Shown one piece after another: positions 26,798 through 35,586 of a DNA stretch of 64,000 nucleotides. The notes under the pieces are model-generated. The model was not told the DNA's origin. It saw only the letters and a program-made list of their open reading frames with translations, and did no database searches. Made by a program: the position numbers and the translations under genes. Source of the DNA: an uncultured Clostridia bacterium (GTDB lineage Bacteria; Bacillota; Clostridia; TANB77; CAG-508). Where the stretch lies: NCBI GenBank assembly GCA_934167755.1, contig CAKPLT010000001.1, positions 62,001 to 126,000 of the forward strand. The letters run 5' to 3'. Numbering within the stretch: position 1 is the stretch's first letter; each line of letters opens with the position of its first letter.

Positions 26798-26849
26798 TGG
26801 TTAAAAAAGTTACCAGTGGGGACACCCCTACTGGTAACTTTTTTAACCA
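26798..26849. repeat. 20-bp perfect hairpin with GGGGACACCCC loop
   Basis: The arms TGGTTAAAAAAGTTACCAGT (26798-26817) and ACTGGTAACTTTTTTAACCA (26830-26849) are perfect inverse complements around a 12-nt loop that starts GGGGACACCCC. The right arm contains the stop codon (TAA on the minus strand, 26843-26845) of the glycosyltransferase gene. The ACCAGT-GGGGACAC part resembles the ACCATT-GGGGACAC repeats at spoIIE and acpS. It probably also acts as a terminator. Confidence 0.85.
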
Positions 26850-27967
26850 AGTAAAATTTTGCAAATGTCTTTTGTAGAATTCTTTTTAGAAATAAGTCTA
26901 GCGCGAATTTTCATTTCTTGCATTTTATCAGGATTAGAAAAAAGATTATTTAAAATTTCCTCTACATTATCATTTTTTCTTATCCAAATAGCAACTTTAT
27001 TTTTTTCTAGATAAGCAGCATTTTCTTCTTCTTGACCTGGAATTGGATTAATAACAACAATAGGTAATCCAGATGCTAAGCTTTCTGTTGTGGTAAGGCC
27101 ACCAGGTTTTGTTACAACAAGGTCAGAAATACTCATTAATTCAGGAACTTTGTCTGTATATTCTAAAATTTTAATTGAATCATGTTTATTTAATTCATCT
27201 GTTAAATGTTCAAAACTCTTTTTCATTTTTAAATTTTTTCCTGAAATTGCAACAATTTGAATATTCTCATGACTTTCTGCAAAAGATTTAAAAATATTAA
27301 ATGTTTGTTTTTTTCCTAAACCAAATTCTCCACCACCGAAAAATAATACTGTTTTTTTATTAGGTGATAAACCAAAGTTTTTTAAAGTTTTGGATTTATC
27401 ATATTTTAATAAAAATTTATTAGAAAGAGGAATACCTGTTGCATAAATTTTATTATTTGGAATTCCTTTACTATGTAATTTCCTTTTCATTTCTTCATGT
27501 GAGACAAAATAATAGTCAACATAGTTGTTAAAAACAATCCATTGGTCATGGGGTGCATAATCTGTTAAAATTGTTGCAATTTTAACATTTAATTTTCCTA
27601 CTTTTTTCAAATACGCACACATAGTCGATGCGAAAGGATGTGTAGATATTATTAAATTAGGTTGATAATCTTTTAACAATTTATTTAATTTTATAGAAAA
27701 TAGTTTGTTTGAAGATGTACTTATTTGAGCAATTGGACCATATTGTGCTTTAGAATAAAGTTTTCCCCAAGTACGAGGGGCTTTTTTAGCCATTTCTGAA
27801 TATGCAGTTGTTGTTACTTTATTAATAACCTTATTAACATATTCCATACAATCTACAAGTTTTATTTCAATATCAGTATAATTAGTTTCAATATTTTCTT
27901 TAATAGAACGAGCAGCAGATAGATGACCTCCACCATAAGCTGCATAAAAAATTATTATTTTTTTCAT
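26843..27967 (-). CDS. MGDG synthase/UgtP-like diacylglycerol glycosyltransferase
   Basis: GT28-type (MurG-like) glycosyltransferase, 374 residues. The N-domain starts IIIFYAAYGGGHLSAARSI (Gly-rich loop) and includes PNLIISTHPFAS and ILTDYAPHDQW. The C-domain has VLFFGGGEFGLGKK, SDLVVTKPGGLTTTESLASGLP (donor nucleotide site) and NPIPGQEEENAAYL. The pattern fits processive glycolipid synthases that make membrane mono- and diglycosyl-diacylglycerol anchors. The last residue and stop lie in a hairpin repeat. AAGGAGAC precedes the start. Confidence 0.85.
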   Translation of the reverse strand: MKKIIIFYAAYGGGHLSAARSIKENIETNYTDIEIKLVDCMEYVNKVINKVTTTAYSEMAKKAPRTWGKLYSKAQYGPIAQISTSSNKLFSIKLNKLLKDYQPNLIISTHPFASTMCAYLKKVGKLNVKIATILTDYAPHDQWIVFNNYVDYYFVSHEEMKRKLHSKGIPNNKIYATGIPLSNKFLLKYDKSKTLKNFGLSPNKKTVLFFGGGEFGLGKKQTFNIFKSFAESHENIQIVAISGKNLKMKKSFEHLTDELNKHDSIKILEYTDKVPELMSISDLVVTKPGGLTTTESLASGLPIVVINPIPGQEEENAAYLEKNKVAIWIRKNDNVEEILNNLFSNPDKMQEMKIRARLISKKNSTKDICKILLG

Positions 27968-28068
27968 AGTTAGTCTCCTTAAAGATTTTTTTTCATTTTA
28001 TCATAAAGTAAAAATAAATTGTATATTTTTTGCAAAAAAATCCAAAATAATAAAAAAAGGAGGTCAAT

Positions 28069-29400
28069 ATGCAGAAAAGTAAAATTTGGATTGCCACTAC
28101 AGCAATAGCTGTAATTGTAGCTATAATACTTGGATATAATTTATTCAATCAAAAAAAGACATATGCAAATACAAAAGAAAATGATAATAATATGGCATTT
28201 TATGAAGTGGTAGAATATGTGCAAAATGTAAAAACATATTTGGCAAAATCAATGATATCAAAATCAGCTGAACATGGTGCAGAAATGCTAACACATGTAT
28301 GGAAAGAATCGAATTTGGCTTTGAGTTATTTGGGAATGTTACCAATTGAAAGCCAAGAATTAGAAAATACTGAAAAATTTTTGAATCAAGTAAGTGAATA
28401 TAGTTATGCTTTATCAAGAAAAAATATTGAGGGAAATGGACTAACAGAAGACGATATAAATAAAATAAAAGAATTATATAAGTATTGTAATGATTTATCA
28501 AATACTTTAAATGAAATGTCAGATGAATTAAATAGTGGTTCACTAAGTTGGGAAAATTTAATGAAAAATACAGAGGGGTCAGATATAGAGGAAGTAAGTA
28601 CTTTTGATGTTATTGAAGAGAATTTTCATGAATTTACAGGATTAATTTATGATGGTGCATTTTCTGAACACATAACAAGTGCTGAAAAAAAAGGATTAAC
28701 TGGTGATGATATAGATGAAGAAACTGCAAAGAAAAAAGCAGAGGAGTTTATAGGAAAAGACAAAATAAAAGAAACAAAAAATAATGGATATGTAGAAAAT
28801 GGAGATATACCAGTATATAGATTTGAAATGACTACAAATGAAAATAAAAATATTGGAATATCAGTTTCAAAAAAAGGTGGACATATTGTATTTTTGAATT
28901 ATAATAGAGAGGTTTCAGAAGAAAAAATAAGTGAACAAGATGCTGTGAAGAAAGGTAAAGAATATCTAACTAGTAAGGGCTTTAATAATATGCAAGAGAC
29001 TTATTATATGAAGGAAAATGGATTTATTACAGTTAATTATGCATATAAACAAAATGATGTGATTATGTATGCTGATTTAATTAAGGTAAAAATTGCACTT
29101 GATAATGGAGAAATTATTGGATTAGAGACTACAGGATATTTGAATTGCCATTATGATAGAAAAATTTCTACAAACAAAATATCTGTAGATGATGCAAGAA
29201 AAAATTTGAGTAGTAAAGCTCAAATAACAAGTGAAGGATTGGCTATGATTCCTACAGAATGGAAAACAGAAAAATTTTGTTATGAGTTTAAAGGTAAAAT
29301 AGAAGATATGGATTTTATTGCTTATATAAATGCTGAAAATGGTGAAGAGGAGGATATTTTAATTGTTACAAATACACCTAATGGAACTTTAACTGAATGA
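28069..29400 (+). CDS. ypeB: YpeB-like germination protein
   Basis: Spore inner-membrane/cortex protein that in Bacillus is needed for the cortex hydrolase SleB. The 443 residues have one N-terminal anchor (about 8-25), a helical coiled region (about 40-190; LAKSMISKSAEHGAEMLTHVWKES, LSYLGMLPIESQELENTEKFLNQVSEYSY) and C-terminal PepSY-like repeats (VSEEKISEQDAVKKGKEYL and NKISVDDARKNLS). AAAAAGGAGGTCAAT precedes the ATG. SleB is not adjacent here, unlike in Bacillus. Confidence 0.85.
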   Translation: MQKSKIWIATTAIAVIVAIILGYNLFNQKKTYANTKENDNNMAFYEVVEYVQNVKTYLAKSMISKSAEHGAEMLTHVWKESNLALSYLGMLPIESQELENTEKFLNQVSEYSYALSRKNIEGNGLTEDDINKIKELYKYCNDLSNTLNEMSDELNSGSLSWENLMKNTEGSDIEEVSTFDVIEENFHEFTGLIYDGAFSEHITSAEKKGLTGDDIDEETAKKKAEEFIGKDKIKETKNNGYVENGDIPVYRFEMTTNENKNIGISVSKKGGHIVFLNYNREVSEEKISEQDAVKKGKEYLTSKGFNNMQETYYMKENGFITVNYAYKQNDVIMYADLIKVKIALDNGEIIGLETTGYLNCHYDRKISTNKISVDDARKNLSSKAQITSEGLAMIPTEWKTEKFCYEFKGKIEDMDFIAYINAENGEEEDILIVTNTPNGTLTE

Positions 29401-29408
29401 AAGAGGAT

Positions 29409-29443
29409 GGGTTACTCTCTAGTGACTCATTTCCTTTTATTTT
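29409..29443. terminator. Terminator between ypeB and the XRE gene
   Basis: GGGTTACT / AGTGACTC (with G-U pairs) has a 4-nt loop and is followed by a T-rich tract. It lies between the two convergent genes. Confidence 0.55.
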
Positions 29444-29655
29444 CCGTAAGGTTCTTTTTTATTTGTTTTACCAACAAGATAATCAATAGATGTTTTATAA
29501 AAGTCAGATAAAATCATAGCAAATTCTAAAGGCAAATCTCTTTTTCCAGTTTCATATAAACTATATTGCTGTTGCTTGATAGATAAGATATTGGCAATAT
29601 CTTTTTGAAGCAAATCTTTATCTTCTCTTAAATCTTTTAAACGTTTTAAATACAT
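29437..29655 (-). CDS. XRE-family HTH repressor
   Basis: DNA-binding protein of 72 residues. The whole protein is one HTH domain: LKDLREDKDLLQKDIANILSIKQQQYSLYETGKRDLPLEFAMILSDFY is a textbook Cro/CI-type fold. The start ATG at 29655 follows GGAGGA; the in-frame TTG at 29667 would swallow that site. It is divergent from the second VirB6-like gene, and the intergenic space carries several TACATT/AATGTA palindromes. It probably represses that gene and possibly itself. Confidence 0.88.
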   Translation of the reverse strand: MYLKRLKDLREDKDLLQKDIANILSIKQQQYSLYETGKRDLPLEFAMILSDFYKTSIDYLVGKTNKKEPYGK

Positions 29656-29705
29656 ATACTCCTCCAATATTAGTAATATATCCAGCCGAACTATTTTTAA
29701 TCTTT

Positions 29706-29771
29706 AATGTAAATACATTATATATACATTCAAAAAAATGTATTGACTTTACAATTTTTTAGTTGTAAAAT
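29706..29771. promoter_or_regulatory. XRE operator array and promoter of VirB6-like gene 2
   Basis: Three inverted repeats occur in 65 bp: AATGTA-AA-TACATT (29706-29719), TACATT-N6-AATGTA (29725-29742) and TTTACAA-N8-TTGTAAA (29748-29769). The last spans the spacer of a promoter with TTGACT (29743-29748), 17 bp and TAAAAT (29766-29771). A bound repressor would block polymerase. A further GAATGTATA lies at 29791. Confidence 0.65.
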
Positions 29772-29815
29772 AAAAAAAATACAATCAAACGAATGTATAA
29801 AAGGAGAAGCAAAAT

Positions 29816-32644
29816 ATGAAGAAAAAAATAAGAATAATATGGCTAAGTATATTATTGTTAACTATTGTTACAACATTATTTCCAAATTATTCATATGCTA
29901 TTAGCAGTAATACAATTAATGGAGCAGGCAAGGTTGGCGGAAAATTATTGGGGCCGGTTATGGATGTATTTGTAACATTGTGTGATGGGATTATAGATAT
30001 ATCTCAAAAGGTACTGTTTGGCGCTGAAGGAGATGCAATTGTAGAGGTTGATAGAGGTGGTTCATGGATTTCAAAGTCTATTGGAATTTTAGCTGGATTA
30101 GCTATTTTAGCTGGATCTATAGCACTTGCCGTTATATTTGCACCAGTAACGGGGGTTGCAGCAAGTATTGCAGTTGGAGTTGGTACTGCTGTACTTAGTA
30201 TAGGAAAAGTAATCAAAACATATTTTATTACAACGACCATAGTGGCATCTATGCTAAATACATCATTTCAATTACCATTTATAGTAATATCACCTGAAAA
30301 TATTATTCAAAATAAGGTTGGAATGTTTGATATTAATTTCTTTAGTGTAAGCACAAAAACAAATGGAGATGGAAATTCTATAAATATTGTTGATGAATTA
30401 CATCTTACAATAGCTAAATGGTACTATAATATTAGAAATGTGGTAATTGTTTTATTTATGATATTACTGATATATACGGGAATAAGGATTATGATAACAA
30501 GTGTTTCTGAGGATAAGGCTAAATACAAAAAAATGTTGGCTGATTGGTTAATTTCACTTGGCTTATTATTTGTAATACATTACATAATGATATTTTCGAT
30601 GTACATAGTAGAAGAATTTACTGATTTGATTTCTAATGTAACAAATGATGAATCAGTTGAATATTTTGATATTGTAGATGACGAAGTATATGATTATTTT
30701 AAAGAAAATCTTGTTGAAAAAGATGAAAGACCAACATGGTATGAAGAAATGTTTGATAAATTTAAAGCTAAAGTTGGTTTTGAGAATAATGGTTCAGGTG
30801 ATTACGAAACATTATATATAAATGAAGAAGGCAAAAAAACAGTAAGATTTCCAGTAGATAATTTTATGACTCAAGCAAGAATAAAAGCACAATTATTAGA
30901 TAAAGATACAAGTTCTGAAACATATGCAAGTGTTGGTTGGAAATTGATTTATATTATGCTAACATTACTTGCTATAAAATTTGGATGGATATATTTGAAA
31001 AGAGTAGTATATATTGCTTTTTTAATAATAATTGCACCAGTTGTTGTTTTAACATATTCAATAGATAGATTTAGGGATGGACAAGCACAAGGATTTAACA
31101 CATGGATTAGAGAATATTTATTTAACTTAGCAATTCAACCATTCCATTTAATATTGTATACTGTATTTGTAGGAACAGCAATGTCACTGGCAAGCAAAAG
31201 TCCAATATATGTTTTAGTAGTATTAGGATTTATGTCACAGGCAGAAAAGATATTAAGAAATATGTTTGGATTTCAAAAGGCTTCAACACCAGGGGTATTG
31301 TCAGGAGCATTTGGAACAGGAGTCGCAATGTCAGCATTACAAAAGGTTTTTGGAAGAAAGCCGCCACAAGTACATCCTAATAACTATTTGAATAAGGCGG
31401 AACAAAAAGGAATAGGGTCTAATTCGAGAATAAAAGAACAAGATATAAGTCCTGAAATCGAAATAGATGCAGAAGATACTGAAGAGACAAAAGATACAGA
31501 AAATGCAAAAGAAAATACTGGGGAAGGAATATTTTATAAAATAAAAGATGTTGTAGATACAACAAAAGATATAGCAAATTTAGACAATATAAAGGACGAG
31601 TTCAATCCTAATACAAATAATGAAGAAAATAAAAATGAAAGTAATGAAAATGATAAAAAGCAAAATATGTTAACTATGGCAGTGAATAATATAAGAATGA
31701 GTCAAAATTCAAAACCACAAAATTCAATTGAAATTACAGATGAAAATAAAAAATCAAAGAAGAAAGCAAAATTTAAGTTAGGAAAAGCTTTAAAAGGAGC
31801 TGGAAGGCATTATGTTCAATCTAAAGGTAGAGCATTGGCTAATAGAACAATGCACACAGATTATGCTAGTGGAATTAAAAAGACTGCAATTGGAGGAGTA
31901 GCAGCACTTACGGCAGGAACAGCAGGAATAATTTTAGGTGCAATGGATGGAAGTCCGGAAAAAGCTGCTAGAAATGCAGTACTTGCAGGAACAGCATCAT
32001 ATAAAGGTATATCAAATATAGTTGAATCTAAAAAAGTTGAAGGCATATCAGAAACATTTATAAAATCAGGATATGGAAATGACTACAAGAAATATGAAAA
32101 CGAAAAATTAGCAAAAGAAATAAGAAAAGATTTAGAGAAAAAGAATAAACTAGTAGAGGAGTTTGATTGGGATAAAGAAGAATTAAATAAATTTTTGAAA
32201 GAAACTGTTGATGAATATATAGATTCTGGCGTGAAACAATTTGAAGATATAATTATTGGAGAGAAACTGAAAAAAGATGGAGTGGCTAAAAATACAAAAG
32301 AAGCTATTGGGATAATGGCAATGGGACAAAAAATAGGAACTGATACAACAAAACTTACGGAAAAGAAAAAACAAGAATGGTCAGAGACTTTTATGGAAAA
32401 AAATCAAACAATGTCTAAAGTGCAGCAACAAATAAAGCAAAAGCAAAAGGAATATAATAAACAAATAAGTCAAATTAAAAAGCAAAATATGGATAAAAAT
32501 GAAGAAAAAAAACAAATACAAAAAGTAGAAGAACAAATAAATAATGATAAAAATCTAAATAAACTAAAGAAAAATGCAGAAAACTTTCAAATAAAGATAT
32601 TTGAAAAATTAGATAAATATAGTGAATATAAATATAAGGAATAA
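29816..32644 (+). CDS. VirB6/TrbL-like polytopic T4SS channel protein 2
   Basis: Paralogue of the protein at 4893, 942 residues. Same order: signal (about 1-27), GGKLLGPVMDVFVTLCDGIID near 38, Ala/Gly membrane block (about 85-150), helix pair around TGIRIMITS and KYKKMLADW, then LKRVVYIAFLIIIAPVVVLTYSIDRF and WIREYLFNLAIQPFH (about 395-450), FGFQKASTPGVL and a hydrophilic, Lys/Glu-rich coiled tail (about 520-942). It lacks the long exported Thr-rich N-region and the 38-residue repeats of copy 1. It is alone with its own XRE regulator, 21 kb from the main T4SS operon. Confidence 0.8.
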   Translation: MKKKIRIIWLSILLLTIVTTLFPNYSYAISSNTINGAGKVGGKLLGPVMDVFVTLCDGIIDISQKVLFGAEGDAIVEVDRGGSWISKSIGILAGLAILAGSIALAVIFAPVTGVAASIAVGVGTAVLSIGKVIKTYFITTTIVASMLNTSFQLPFIVISPENIIQNKVGMFDINFFSVSTKTNGDGNSINIVDELHLTIAKWYYNIRNVVIVLFMILLIYTGIRIMITSVSEDKAKYKKMLADWLISLGLLFVIHYIMIFSMYIVEEFTDLISNVTNDESVEYFDIVDDEVYDYFKENLVEKDERPTWYEEMFDKFKAKVGFENNGSGDYETLYINEEGKKTVRFPVDNFMTQARIKAQLLDKDTSSETYASVGWKLIYIMLTLLAIKFGWIYLKRVVYIAFLIIIAPVVVLTYSIDRFRDGQAQGFNTWIREYLFNLAIQPFHLILYTVFVGTAMSLASKSPIYVLVVLGFMSQAEKILRNMFGFQKASTPGVLSGAFGTGVAMSALQKVFGRKPPQVHPNNYLNKAEQKGIGSNSRIKEQDISPEIEIDAEDTEETKDTENAKENTGEGIFYKIKDVVDTTKDIANLDNIKDEFNPNTNNEENKNESNENDKKQNMLTMAVNNIRMSQNSKPQNSIEITDENKKSKKKAKFKLGKALKGAGRHYVQSKGRALANRTMHTDYASGIKKTAIGGVAALTAGTAGIILGAMDGSPEKAARNAVLAGTASYKGISNIVESKKVEGISETFIKSGYGNDYKKYENEKLAKEIRKDLEKKNKLVEEFDWDKEELNKFLKETVDEYIDSGVKQFEDIIIGEKLKKDGVAKNTKEAIGIMAMGQKIGTDTTKLTEKKKQEWSETFMEKNQTMSKVQQQIKQKQKEYNKQISQIKKQNMDKNEEKKQIQKVEEQINNDKNLNKLKKNAENFQIKIFEKLDKYSEYKYKE

Positions 32645-32648
32645 AGTT

Positions 32649-32777
32649 ATGAAAAAAATAATGAAAAAAATAAAAGAAAAAATAAGACAAAATGTATTTT
32701 TACAAGCAACAATGATTTTAGGAATATTACTGTTCATAAACATTATTTTTGAATTTTTACAAAAATTGAAAAAATAA
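32649..32777 (+). CDS. Small single-helix membrane protein
   Basis: The frame encodes 42 residues: a basic N-terminus (MKKIMKKIKEKIRQN), one hydrophobic helix (about 16-37) and a short basic end. AAGGAATAAAGTT precedes the ATG, and it starts 4 bp after the VirB6-like stop, so translation is likely coupled. It may be an accessory or stabilising subunit of the channel protein. No family recognised. Confidence 0.5.
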   Translation: MKKIMKKIKEKIRQNVFLQATMILGILLFINIIFEFLQKLKK

Positions 32778-32877
32778 AAAAAGAATTTTTGTAAATAATA
32801 TATATAGAAAAAGTTAAATAATTTTTTCAAAAAAAGCGGTCCGTAATACAGATAAATTTGAAAGGAGAGGCAATTCA

Positions 32878-33057
32878 ATGTCTAGAAGTAACAAATTAAT
32901 ATCTGAAAACTTACGAACAGAAATTGCAAAAGAATTAGGTGTTTATGACCAAGTAAAAAAAGATGGTGGTAGTTGGGAAAATGTATCTTCTAAAACATGT
33001 GGAAGTATAGTTTCAAAAGCTATAGAAATTGCAAATAGAGCTGTTGAGAATCAATAG
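32878..33057 (+). CDS. Alpha/beta-type small acid-soluble spore protein
   Basis: Spore DNA-protecting protein of 59 residues. It has SENLRTEIAKELGVYDQV, which contains the germination-protease (GPR) recognition sequence TEIA, then GGSWENVSSKTCGSIVSKAIEIANRAV. This is the shorter clostridial variant of the SASP pattern. AAAGGAGAGG precedes the ATG at good spacing, and a terminator follows. Expected to be forespore-specific; I could not place a clear sigma-G promoter. Confidence 0.88.
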   Translation: MSRSNKLISENLRTEIAKELGVYDQVKKDGGSWENVSSKTCGSIVSKAIEIANRAVENQ

Positions 33058-33080
33058 TTTTTAGGTATGCAAAATAAATG

Positions 33081-33129
33081 AATGCTAATTTCTAAATTGA
33101 AAAATATCAGTTTAGAAATTAGCATTTTT
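33081..33129 (+). terminator. Terminator after the SASP gene
   Basis: The 16-bp stem AATGCTAATTTCTAAA / TTTAGAAATTAGCATT is followed by TTT. Confidence 0.85.
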
Positions 33130-33130
33130 G

Positions 33131-33159
33131 TTGCAAAAAATAGTAAATTGGAATATAAT
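33131..33159 (+). promoter_or_regulatory. murF promoter
   Basis: TTGCAA (33131-33136), a 17-bp spacer and TATAAT (33154-33159), 26 bp before the murF ATG. Confidence 0.65.
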
Positions 33160-33185
33160 AAGAAAAATTTATTTGGAGGGTTTAA

Positions 33186-34556
33186 ATGAAAATAAGTGAT
33201 ATATTAAATGTAACAAAAGGTAAATTAATCACAGAAAAAAAAGATTTAGAATGTGAAAATTTTTCTAAAGATACGAGAACAATTCAAAAAGGTGATATAT
33301 ATATAGGAATAAAAGGGGAAAAATTTGACGGAAACCAATTTTGGAAACAAGCATTAGACAATGGGGCAGAAGCGGTTATTATTCAAAATATAGAAATATC
33401 GCAAGATGAACTGGAAAAATATTCAAATAAAACAATTATAAAAGTAGAAAATACTTTAGAGGCTTTATATGAAATTGCTAGATATAAAAGGAGTTTATAT
33501 GATATTCCTGTTGTAGCTGTAACAGGAAGTGTAGGAAAAACAAGTACCAAAGATATTATTGCTAGTGTTGTAAGTACAAAATATAAAACATTAAAAACAG
33601 AAGGAAACAATAATAATAATATAGGACTGCCATTTACAATATTAAAATTAAAAGACCACGAAGCAATGGTAATTGAAATGGGAATGAATCATTTTGGTGA
33701 AATAAGTTTGCTAACAAGTATTGCAAAACCGACATTAGCTGTTATTACAAATATAGGTACATCTCATATAGGGAATTTAGGTTCAAGAGAAAATATTCTA
33801 AAAGCAAAATTAGAAATTTTAGAAGGAATGAAAATACCTAAAGTAATTATAAACAATGATAATGATTTATTACATAAATGGTATGAAGAAAACGAAAATA
33901 GAATAGAAATGCATACATTTGGAATAGAAAACGAAAGTGATATTAATGCAAAAAACATAAAATTAGAAGAAGAATGTAGTGAGTTTTTAGCAGTATCAAA
34001 TCAAAATAGTAAACTAGAAATAAAAGTTCCTGTTGGAGGAAAACACTTTGTTTATAATGCACTATGTGCAACAGAGGTAGGAAGAATTCTAGGAATATCT
34101 GATGAAAACATAAAAAATGGAATAGAAAAATTTGAGCTAACTAAAAAAAGAATGGATATAAGAGAATTAGAAAATGGTGCAATACTTGTTAATGATTCAT
34201 ATAATGCAAGTTATGAGTCAATGAAGGTAAGTATAGAATTTTTAGCAAATCATACTGGTACAAGAAAAATTGCAGTATTAGGAGATATGTTTGAATTAGG
34301 TGAGTATTCAGAAAAATTACATAGAGATGTAGGAAAAGAAGTAGCAAAAAATAATATAGATATATTAATATGTGAAGGAGAAAATTCAAAATATATAATA
34401 GAAGAAGCTCAAAAAAATAAAAAAATAAGAACATACTTTATGAACAACAATGAACAAATTGTGGAAAACTTAAGGCAAAATCTAAGAAAGGGAGATGTTA
34501 TTTTAGTTAAAGCTTCAAATGGAATGAAATTTTTTGAAATTTGCCAAAAACTATAG
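33186..34556 (+). CDS. murF: UDP-MurNAc-tripeptide--D-Ala-D-Ala ligase MurF
   Basis: Adds D-Ala-D-Ala to the peptidoglycan precursor in the cytoplasm. The 456 residues show an N-domain with KDTRTIQKGDIYIGIKGEKFDGN, the ATP loop VTGSVGKTSTK (112-122), EGNNNNNIGLP, EMGMNHFGEI, the Mur ligase C-domain VNDSYNASYESM and AVLGDMFELGEYSEKLH. TTGGAGGG precedes the ATG. Normal length. No other mur ligase is adjacent. Confidence 0.95.
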   Translation: MKISDILNVTKGKLITEKKDLECENFSKDTRTIQKGDIYIGIKGEKFDGNQFWKQALDNGAEAVIIQNIEISQDELEKYSNKTIIKVENTLEALYEIARYKRSLYDIPVVAVTGSVGKTSTKDIIASVVSTKYKTLKTEGNNNNNIGLPFTILKLKDHEAMVIEMGMNHFGEISLLTSIAKPTLAVITNIGTSHIGNLGSRENILKAKLEILEGMKIPKVIINNDNDLLHKWYEENENRIEMHTFGIENESDINAKNIKLEEECSEFLAVSNQNSKLEIKVPVGGKHFVYNALCATEVGRILGISDENIKNGIEKFELTKKRMDIRELENGAILVNDSYNASYESMKVSIEFLANHTGTRKIAVLGDMFELGEYSEKLHRDVGKEVAKNNIDILICEGENSKYIIEEAQKNKKIRTYFMNNNEQIVENLRQNLRKGDVILVKASNGMKFFEICQKL

Positions 34557-34596
34557 ATTTTTTTTGACAAAATTGATATAATACAGATACCAATAA

Positions 34597-34623
34597 AAGA
34601 AAAGTGGCCTAGCCACTTTTCTT
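34597..34623 (+). promoter_or_regulatory. Perfect hairpin in the dnaJ-like leader
   Basis: AAGAAAAGTGGC and GCCACTTTTCTT form a perfect 12-bp stem with a 3-nt loop. It sits between a TATAAT (34577-34582) and the ribosome site (AGGGAGGA, from 34627) of the DnaJ-like gene. There is no T tract, so it looks like a leader element or operator rather than a terminator. It is not the CIRCE sequence. Confidence 0.55.
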
Positions 34624-34642
34624 ATAGGGAGGATGTCAAAAA

Positions 34643-35530
34643 ATGAAATTTAAAGATTACTATAAAATATTAAATTTAGAAAGTAGTAAAGTAACAATAG
34701 ATCAGATAAAAACAGCATATAGAAAACAAGCAAAAAAATATCATCCAGATGTAAATGTTGGAAACAAATTAGCAGAAGAAAAAATAAAAGACATAAATGA
34801 AGCATATAGAATATTATCAAATCCAACAACAAAAAGAAAATATGATAGGACTTGGAATTATAATATAGGATTTAAACAAAAAAAAGCAAAACAAAAAACA
34901 TCAGGAGAGGTCGCAGGTGAATTTTTTGGAATGTTTTTTGGAAATAATGAAATAAAAGAAGAAATAGCACAAAGTAAGATTCCACCTATTAAAGGAGAGG
35001 ATATTGAAACTGAAATAAACATAACAATTGAAGATGGGTTTTATGGTACAGAGAAAAAATTGGTATTAAAAGATTTAGATGGAAAAGCAAAAATAATAAC
35101 AGTTAAAGTACCTGATGGAATACAAAATGGCGAAAAAATCCGTTTAATTGGACAAGGTAAAGAAGGACAAAATGGCGGAAAAAATGGAGATTTATATATA
35201 AAAATGAATATAGAAGATGGAAAAAAATACAAACTTAAAGGAAAAGATTTGTATACAACAGTTCCAATATCACCATGGGAGGCAGCCCTAGGAACAAAGG
35301 CAAAAGTAAATTCAATTGATGACACAAAAACAGCAATATATATACCAAATGGAATACAATCTGGAGAGACAATAGAAATTCCTCAAAAAGGCTATAAAAC
35401 AACAAAAGGAGAAAGAGGAAATTTAATTGCGCAAATAAAAATTGTTGTTCCAGAAAAATTAACAAAAGAAGAAAAAGAAATGTTTAAAAGATTAAAAGAA
35501 ATATCAAAATTTAATCCAAGAAGAGTTTAA
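34643..35530 (+). CDS. DnaJ/CbpA-like co-chaperone without zinc finger
   Basis: J-domain co-chaperone that stimulates DnaK, 295 residues. The J domain (about 1-72) has YRKQAKKYHPDVN with the essential HPD, and INEAYRILSNPTTKRKYDR. Two C-terminal beta-domains (about 115-285) have ETEINITIEDGFYGTEKKL, VPDGIQNGEKIRLIGQGKEG and IYIPNGIQSGETIEIPQKGY. The Gly-rich segment is minimal and the four CxxCxGxG zinc repeats of true DnaJ are absent, so this is CbpA-like. Confidence 0.88.
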   Translation: MKFKDYYKILNLESSKVTIDQIKTAYRKQAKKYHPDVNVGNKLAEEKIKDINEAYRILSNPTTKRKYDRTWNYNIGFKQKKAKQKTSGEVAGEFFGMFFGNNEIKEEIAQSKIPPIKGEDIETEINITIEDGFYGTEKKLVLKDLDGKAKIITVKVPDGIQNGEKIRLIGQGKEGQNGGKNGDLYIKMNIEDGKKYKLKGKDLYTTVPISPWEAALGTKAKVNSIDDTKTAIYIPNGIQSGETIEIPQKGYKTTKGERGNLIAQIKIVVPEKLTKEEKEMFKRLKEISKFNPRRV

Positions 35531-35586
35531 AAAATAAAAAATTTAATGCAAATAACGGTTAAAACACTGAAAAAAAGGCAAAAGTG

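Noticed and set aside
34564..34582. TTGACA and TATAAT before the DnaJ-like gene as one promoter
   Set aside because: The hexamers are only 7 bp apart, too close for a single sigma-A promoter. Only the TATAAT might be used.
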